A stretch of DNA of 16,990 bases from the NCBI GenBank assembly GCA_045105475.1, contig JBGCDP010000022.1, positions 1 to 16,990 on the forward strand. Reading direction: 5' to 3'. Of the stretch, positions 16,489 to 16,990 are shown in pieces (the stretch's first letter is position 1; each line of letters begins with the position of its first letter). Source of the stretch: WTJY01 sp045105475. Its GTDB lineage: Bacteria > Chloroflexota > Anaerolineae > Promineifilales > Promineifilaceae. The notes beneath the pieces were generated by a model. It was not told the origin of the DNA. It made no database searches and worked only from the letters and a program-made list of their open reading frames with translations. The position numbers and the translations under genes were made by a program.

Positions 16489-16553
16489 GGGTCGACGCCA
16501 ACGGTCGATAGGTTCGTTCTACGATGACACATCCGCTCCGGTGTCGTCGACCC
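16489..16553 (+). other. Intergenic region with two competing stem-loops upstream of the agmatinase gene
   Basis: GGGTCGACG (16489-16497) pairs perfectly with CGTCGACCC (16545-16553) over a 47-base gap. A local hairpin, CGATGACAC (16522-16530) with GTGTCGTCG (16541-16549, one G-T pair), uses part of the same right arm, so the two folds exclude each other. There is no T-run, so neither is an ordinary intrinsic terminator. The position, a few tens of bases before the agmatinase ribosome site, fits a regulatory leader or an mRNA-processing site. Confidence 0.45.
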
Positions 16554-16582
16554 TTACAGCGATATTCAAGGCAATAATCTCA

Positions 16583-16990
16583 ATGACTGACGACTTTATA
16601 CCCGCATATATGGGCATTTCAACCTTCATGCATGCCAAACATACCCGGGATTTAGCCGGTGTGGATATGGCCGTGGTCGGCATCCCGTTCGACAGTGGCG
16701 CGGCCAGTTGGCGCAGCGGCACACGGCATGGGCCAAGTAGCATTCGGGAAAACTCGAAACAAATTTGGGGACATAACCGCCATCTCAAAATTACCCCGGC
16801 CAAAGAGTTAAACGTCATCGATTATGGTGACATCGAGTGTGACCCGACAAACATCGACCGAACGGCCGACGGGATTACGGCCGGAATTGGCCAAATTTTG
16901 GCTCAAGATGTTCGAGTCGTATCACTGGGTGGGGATCATTCGATTACCTATCCTCTGCTACGTGCTCATGCTCAAAAGCATGGTCCAGTC
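16583..16990 (+). CDS. Agmatinase/ureohydrolase family protein, 3' end outside the window
   Basis: An open frame of 136 codons runs off the right edge. The protein starts MTDDFIPAYMGISTF and carries the arginase-family N-terminal motif VVGIPFDSGAASWRSGTRHG followed by PSSIREN. Later it has VIDYGDIECDP and then SLGGDHSITYPLLRAH, whose histidine is the first metal ligand of the binuclear manganese centre. The remaining metal motifs (DAHxD, and SxDxD further on) would lie beyond the edge. These features place it with the agmatinase/guanidinobutyrase subgroup rather than arginase proper. The expected reaction is hydrolysis of a guanidino compound to urea plus an amine; for agmatine the products are urea and putrescine. 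A modest AAGG ribosome site (16568-16571) precedes the ATG. Its place behind polyamine import genes supports agmatine or a related guanidino compound as substrate, but guanidine or guanidinoacid hydrolases of the same family cannot be excluded. Confidence 0.88.
   Translation, partial: MTDDFIPAYMGISTFMHAKHTRDLAGVDMAVVGIPFDSGAASWRSGTRHGPSSIRENSKQIWGHNRHLKITPAKELNVIDYGDIECDPTNIDRTADGITAGIGQILAQDVRVVSLGGDHSITYPLLRAHAQKHGPV

Larger units (their letters stand above)
181..16883. repeat. Dispersed, over-represented palindrome CGGCCG (46 copies by hand count)
   Basis: The six-base palindrome recurs across the whole window, for example at 181, 238, 727, 1153, 2730, 4021, 4361, 5287, 5971, 7459, 9178, 9343, 9749, 10334, 11938, 12985, 14009, 15081, 15685, 16863 and 16878. 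Under random sequence of this composition about three are expected. All copies I found are inside coding regions and none is in the intergenic stretches. It occurs in all three codon phases (CGG CCG in potA at 9343, tCG GCC Gat in potA at 9749, gaC GGC CGg in the lrp-type gene at 8458), so protein sequence alone does not explain it. Confidence 0.7.

Noticed and set aside
16489..16553. Guanidine-II (mini-ykkC) riboswitch before the agmatinase gene
   Set aside because: Only one ACGG is present and its flanks cannot pair, while the class needs two hairpins with ACGR loops.

Overview
The window reads as a bacterial chromosome segment, probably from an uncultured or marine-type Chloroflexota (Anaerolineae-like). 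This is an inference from protein style, not from a marker gene. The clues are a very large secreted enzyme with Pro/Thr linkers (PTATP-type) between PA14 modules, a glycine-rich lipoprotein linker in PotD, ordinary GGAG-type ribosome binding sites and a GC content a little under 50% by eye. I see no rRNA, tRNA, CRISPR array, insertion sequence or phage gene.

Layout. (1) Positions 1-1106, plus strand: the 3' part of a membrane-anchored TPR protein whose start lies left of the window. (2) 1118-3090, minus strand: a YtcJ-like metal-dependent amidohydrolase followed by a small DUF1330 protein, probably one transcript. (3) 3091-3440: an AT-rich divergent intergenic region. (4) 3441-8252, plus strand: a 1603-residue exported multi-domain carbohydrate esterase. 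It has a NodB-like deacetylase module, an IPT/TIG module, a discoidin-like module, an SGNH hydrolase module and three PA14 modules joined by Pro/Thr linkers. A textbook intrinsic terminator closes it. (5) 8411 to the right edge, plus strand: a polyamine-type gene cluster. Its order is an Lrp/AsnC regulator, the ABC importer potA-potB-potC-potD, a GcvT-family (tetrahydrofolate-dependent aminomethyltransferase-like) protein, a PYROXD2/phytoene-desaturase-like FAD oxidoreductase, and an agmatinase-family ureohydrolase cut by the window edge.

How the cluster may work together (inference). PotD keeps residues equivalent to those that hold polyamine in E. coli PotD, so the importer should bring in putrescine, spermidine, agmatine or a related amine. 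The ureohydrolase would cleave a guanidino group. The FAD enzyme and the GcvT-like protein form a pair that resembles a split dimethylglycine-dehydrogenase arrangement, in which an amine is oxidised and the one-carbon unit passes to tetrahydrofolate. The Lrp protein is the likely amino-acid- or amine-responsive regulator. Three intergenic stem-loop regions subdivide the cluster: potC/potD, potD/gcvT-like, and oxidoreductase/agmatinase.

The most striking signal is not a gene. The palindrome CGGCCG occurs 46 times by my hand count, roughly 15 times more often than base composition predicts. It falls inside genes on both strands and in all three codon phases, which recalls the HIP1 palindrome of cyanobacteria. 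Other points of interest are a structured element whose U-tract directly abuts the ATG of the gcvT-like gene, a PotB with about four extra N-terminal membrane segments, and a deacetylase module lacking one canonical metal-binding histidine.
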